From positions 1 through 18,242 of the forward strand of contig CAAFRW010000068.1 of the NCBI GenBank assembly GCA_900765575.1: 18,242 bases of DNA, given 5' to 3'. Numbering within the stretch: position 1 is the first letter of the stretch; each line of letters begins with the position of its first letter. Positions 15,655 to 18,242 of the stretch are shown one piece after another. The position numbers and the translations under genes were made by a program. This DNA comes from Bacteroidaceae bacterium. Its GTDB lineage: Bacteria > Bacteroidota > Bacteroidia > Bacteroidales > Bacteroidaceae. The notes under the pieces are model-generated. The model saw only the letters and a program-made list of their open reading frames with translations. It did not search any database and had not been told where the DNA came from.

Positions 15655-17109
15655 TTAGCGTTTTTTACAGAAACTGGAAGTGAACAAAAGCAAAACAGAG
15701 AATAATTCCAATCGTCCGATAAGCATTAATATGGAGCAAATCCATTTTGCTAAATCGGGCAACGTATCCCATGAGTAATCCGGTCCGTATAATCCTAAAC
15801 CGGGTCCCACATTACCGATACTCGAAACAACGACTCCATACGACTCCATAAAACCGACTCCTGTTAACATGACGAGTAGCCAACCGATAAAGATGGCGGT
15901 AATGTACACGACGATAAAGGCCAGTAAGGTAGATTGCATGCCGGTAGAAACTACATTATGGCTAATTCGTATAGGCAGCACCGCATTAGGGTGGAGGATG
16001 CGTTTGAACTGATTTTTAGCAATCTGTGCAAGAATAGCTATACGTACGCATTTAATGGCGCCGCTGGTAGAACCGGCACATGCGCCGAAAAGCATGATAA
16101 TGCTCATTAGTAACCAAAGTACGGGAGCCCAGTTCATATAGTCGGCTGAGGCAAAACCGGTAGTTGTTTGGATGGAAACAACCTGGAATATAGCTTTTCT
16201 AAAAGATTCTTCCAAACCGGACGAACTGGTAAACATCAGTACCACTACAATGAAGAGGGTAAAGAAGAGGACTGTTCCGACGTACCACCTGAATTCCGTA
16301 TCCTGAAACAGTTTGCGTATCTTTCCTTTTAGAAGGGTAAAGAATAATAAGGAAAAGTTTACTCCGGAAAGGAACATGAACAGAGTAACCACATATTCGA
16401 TGTAGGGAGAATTGTATGCGGCAATACTTGCTTGTTTGGTGGAATATCCACCGGTAGCGGTTGTCGTCATGGAATGGCAAATGCTGTCGAATAAGTCCAT
16501 TCCTCCGAGAAATAGCAGAACGGTTTCGGTAAGGGTGAGCCCTAAATAGAGACTCCATAACCATTTGGCCGTAACACCGATTCTGGGGTGCAACTTATTA
16601 TGGGTGGGTCCCGTTGCCTCAGCGGCAAATAATTGAATACCTCCCGCTCCGAATATCGGCAACACGGCAATGGTAAAGAATACGATACCCAAACCTCCTA
16701 TCCACTGTGTCATGCTTCTCCAAAACAATAAACCGTGAGGCAGGGATTCGATATTGTTGAGGATGGTTGCCCCTGTACTGGTAAATCCCGACATGGTTTC
16801 GAAAAAAGCATTGGTTATATTGGGGATGTAGCCGCTGATATAAAATGGTAACATGCCGAAGAGTGAAAAGATAACCCAGGATATAGACACAATCACATAT
16901 CCGTCTTTCCGGTTTGTATGCTTATCCGCTCCTTTCCCTAAGAATAAAAGGAGTGTGCCGGCCACAGCCGTAATGGCCACCGAATATAGAAAACCGTATA
17001 AATCATCTTCCTGATAGCATAGGGGGAACAGGACACATAGAAGCAACAGCGCAGCTTCAATGTATAGCAACGTGCCTATAATTCTATAGATGATTTTCGC
17101 GTTAATCAT
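15655..17109 (-). CDS. trkH: Trk potassium transporter, membrane subunit TrkH
   Basis: This is the ion-conducting membrane subunit of the Trk/Ktr potassium uptake system, 484 residues, normal size. Four pore-loop repeats can be seen, each with the filter glycine: GFTSTGAT (P1, G113), TTTATGGYST (P2, G220), QTTTGFAS (P3, G318) and SSIGNVGPGLG (P4, G432 or G435). The stretch GACAGSTSGAIK (342-353), after the third pore loop, corresponds to the gating loop region. The start ATG shares one base with the trkA stop (TAATG), so the two are translated together. Uptake is driven by the membrane potential, possibly with proton symport. Confidence 0.95.
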   Translation of the reverse strand: MINAKIIYRIIGTLLYIEAALLLLCVLFPLCYQEDDLYGFLYSVAITAVAGTLLLFLGKGADKHTNRKDGYVIVSISWVIFSLFGMLPFYISGYIPNITNAFFETMSGFTSTGATILNNIESLPHGLLFWRSMTQWIGGLGIVFFTIAVLPIFGAGGIQLFAAEATGPTHNKLHPRIGVTAKWLWSLYLGLTLTETVLLFLGGMDLFDSICHSMTTTATGGYSTKQASIAAYNSPYIEYVVTLFMFLSGVNFSLLFFTLLKGKIRKLFQDTEFRWYVGTVLFFTLFIVVVLMFTSSSGLEESFRKAIFQVVSIQTTTGFASADYMNWAPVLWLLMSIIMLFGACAGSTSGAIKCVRIAILAQIAKNQFKRILHPNAVLPIRISHNVVSTGMQSTLLAFIVVYITAIFIGWLLVMLTGVGFMESYGVVVSSIGNVGPGLGLYGPDYSWDTLPDLAKWICSILMLIGRLELFSVLLLFTSSFCKKR

Positions 17110-18242
17110 TAGTTAAAGTATTTCTCTACCTTTTGAATCATCAAGTCCAAACAGAAAACCACCACATGGTCGCCTGCCTGTATCTGGGTGTTTCCTGTTA
17201 CCAGCGAACCTACTCCGTTCCGAATCAGACCGCCAATGTTGACGCCTTTGGGCAAACCTAAATCTTTTACCGGATGTTTGGTTACACGCGCGCCTTCTTT
17301 CACTGTAAATTCCGCTACGTCCGCATTGGCAACAGTCAGGCATTTAACGTTGGAAACGTCTGCATCCAGCATCATTTGATAGATGTGGCTGGCGGCAATG
17401 GCTTTTTTATTGATAATGGTACCGATATCCATGCTTTCGGCCATGCCGATATAGTCTAAGTTCTCTATTTCGGCTACGGTTTTGCTGACTCCTAATCGCT
17501 TGGCTGCCAGACAGGCCAGAATGTTGGTTTCGGAGTTCCCCGTAAGGGCAATGAACGCTTCCGTGTTTTTGATTCCTTCTTCCAAAAGCAAGTCTATATC
17601 CCGTCCGTCTCCATTGATAATCATTATTTTGTCATCCAATAGTTCTGTCAGTTTATGGCAACGGGCCACATCGTTCTCTATGATTTTTACTTGCATGTAA
17701 TCGGGAACGTATTGTGCCGTACGCACTGCGATGCGGCTGCCACCCATAATCATAATGTTCCGGACGTCTTTATAAGAATCTTTTCCAGCTATTTGGCGTA
17801 TGTAGGGTATGTGTTTCTTGGTGGTCATGAAGTAAACCAGGTCGAGACTTTTGATGCAATCGTCTCCGCGCGGTATAATGGTTTCGTTGCCGCGTTTAAT
17901 GGCTACTACATGGTAAGGGGTATTCGGACCTCCTAGTTCTGATAAAGGGAGATTCAATATCTGTGCCGTATCGCGGAGTTTTACTCCGATTAAGACCAGT
18001 TCGCCTCCGTGTACTTCCCACCATTGACGTATCCAGCTCATTTTTACGGCATCTACTATCTCTTTGGCAGCCAGCATTTCGGGATAAATAAGAGAATCTA
18101 CACCGAGCCGTTTAAAGAATTCCTGATGTTTGGGAAGCAGGTATTCGTAGTTGTCGATACGCGCTACCGTCTTTTTAGCTCCCAAGTTGCTGGCTAACAT
18201 GCAGGAGGTCATATTGCGGCTCTCGTCGGGAGTGACGGCCAC
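17109..18242 (-). CDS. trkA: Trk potassium transporter, nucleotide-binding subunit TrkA (5' end outside the window)
   Basis: This is the cytoplasmic regulator that gates TrkH by binding NAD(H)/ATP. The last 377 residues are present; the N-terminus, roughly 70 residues judging from the family length of about 450, lies beyond the right edge. The sequence has two RCK units. The end of the first RCK-N (VAVTPDESRN onwards) is followed by RCK-C (about 80-150 of the visible part). A second RCK-N (about 160-290) has MGGSRIA at the dinucleotide-binding loop, a loosened GxGxxG, and an acidic residue after the next strand (IIEND). A final RCK-C occupies about 300-370 (ITQ/AGDHVVVF-type end). The GTG at the window edge is an internal valine and not a start. 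It overlaps trkH by one base. Confidence 0.94.
   Translation of the reverse strand: MAVTPDESRNMTSCMLASNLGAKKTVARIDNYEYLLPKHQEFFKRLGVDSLIYPEMLAAKEIVDAVKMSWIRQWWEVHGGELVLIGVKLRDTAQILNLPLSELGGPNTPYHVVAIKRGNETIIPRGDDCIKSLDLVYFMTTKKHIPYIRQIAGKDSYKDVRNIMIMGGSRIAVRTAQYVPDYMQVKIIENDVARCHKLTELLDDKIMIINGDGRDIDLLLEEGIKNTEAFIALTGNSETNILACLAAKRLGVSKTVAEIENLDYIGMAESMDIGTIINKKAIAASHIYQMMLDADVSNVKCLTVANADVAEFTVKEGARVTKHPVKDLGLPKGVNIGGLIRNGVGSLVTGNTQIQAGDHVVVFCLDLMIQKVEKYFN

Noticed and set aside
1..18242. CRISPR arrays, insertion sequences, tRNA or rRNA genes
   Set aside because: No spaced repeats, transposase-like frames, terminal inverted repeats or RNA gene signatures were seen on either strand.

Overview
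The window reads as a chromosomal stretch of a gut-type Bacteroidota, most likely Bacteroides or a close relative. The signs are a SusC/D-operon-style PKD-like lipoprotein with its TlpA partner, a fused NuoCD in a nuo operon that lacks nuoE, nuoF and nuoG, start codons with AT-rich leaders, and a TAnnTTTG promoter box. The species cannot be named from this sequence alone. Most of the region is ordinary housekeeping DNA, and I see no mobile element, CRISPR array, tRNA or rRNA.

Left part, plus strand (1-5091). The window opens in the last bases of what is probably an upstream gene. Next comes a surface-type lipoprotein with a PKD-like N-terminal region (49-1707), then a 672-residue exported thioredoxin-fold protein of the TlpA type (1770-3788). 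A strong hairpin with a T-rich tail (about 3820-3871) closes that operon. A separate exported alpha/beta hydrolase follows (3934-5091). A long hairpin at 5244-5282 separates it from the genes converging from the right.

Middle and right part, minus strand (5310-18242). In transcription order: the 3' part of trkA (cut by the right edge), trkH (overlapping trkA by 1 nt), a good Bacteroides-type -7 box, a small predicted exported protein of unknown function, then nuoA-B-CD-H-I-J-K-L-M-N, all closely packed. TrkA and TrkH form a potassium uptake system. The nuo genes encode the quinone-reducing connecting module (NuoB, CD, I) and the membrane proton-pumping arm (NuoA, H, J, K, L, M, N) of respiratory complex I. 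The NADH-oxidising module is absent from the place where it normally sits, between nuoCD and nuoH, so the electron donor must be something other than the usual NuoEFG.

The points most worth a second look are four. (1) The missing NADH module. (2) A coding-like, in-frame 19-codon tail after the nuoCD stop, at that same junction. (3) Loss of the TM7 lysine in the antiporter-like subunit NuoM, with the other key charges kept. (4) The small exported ORF sitting directly behind the only recognisable promoter upstream of the nuo operon.
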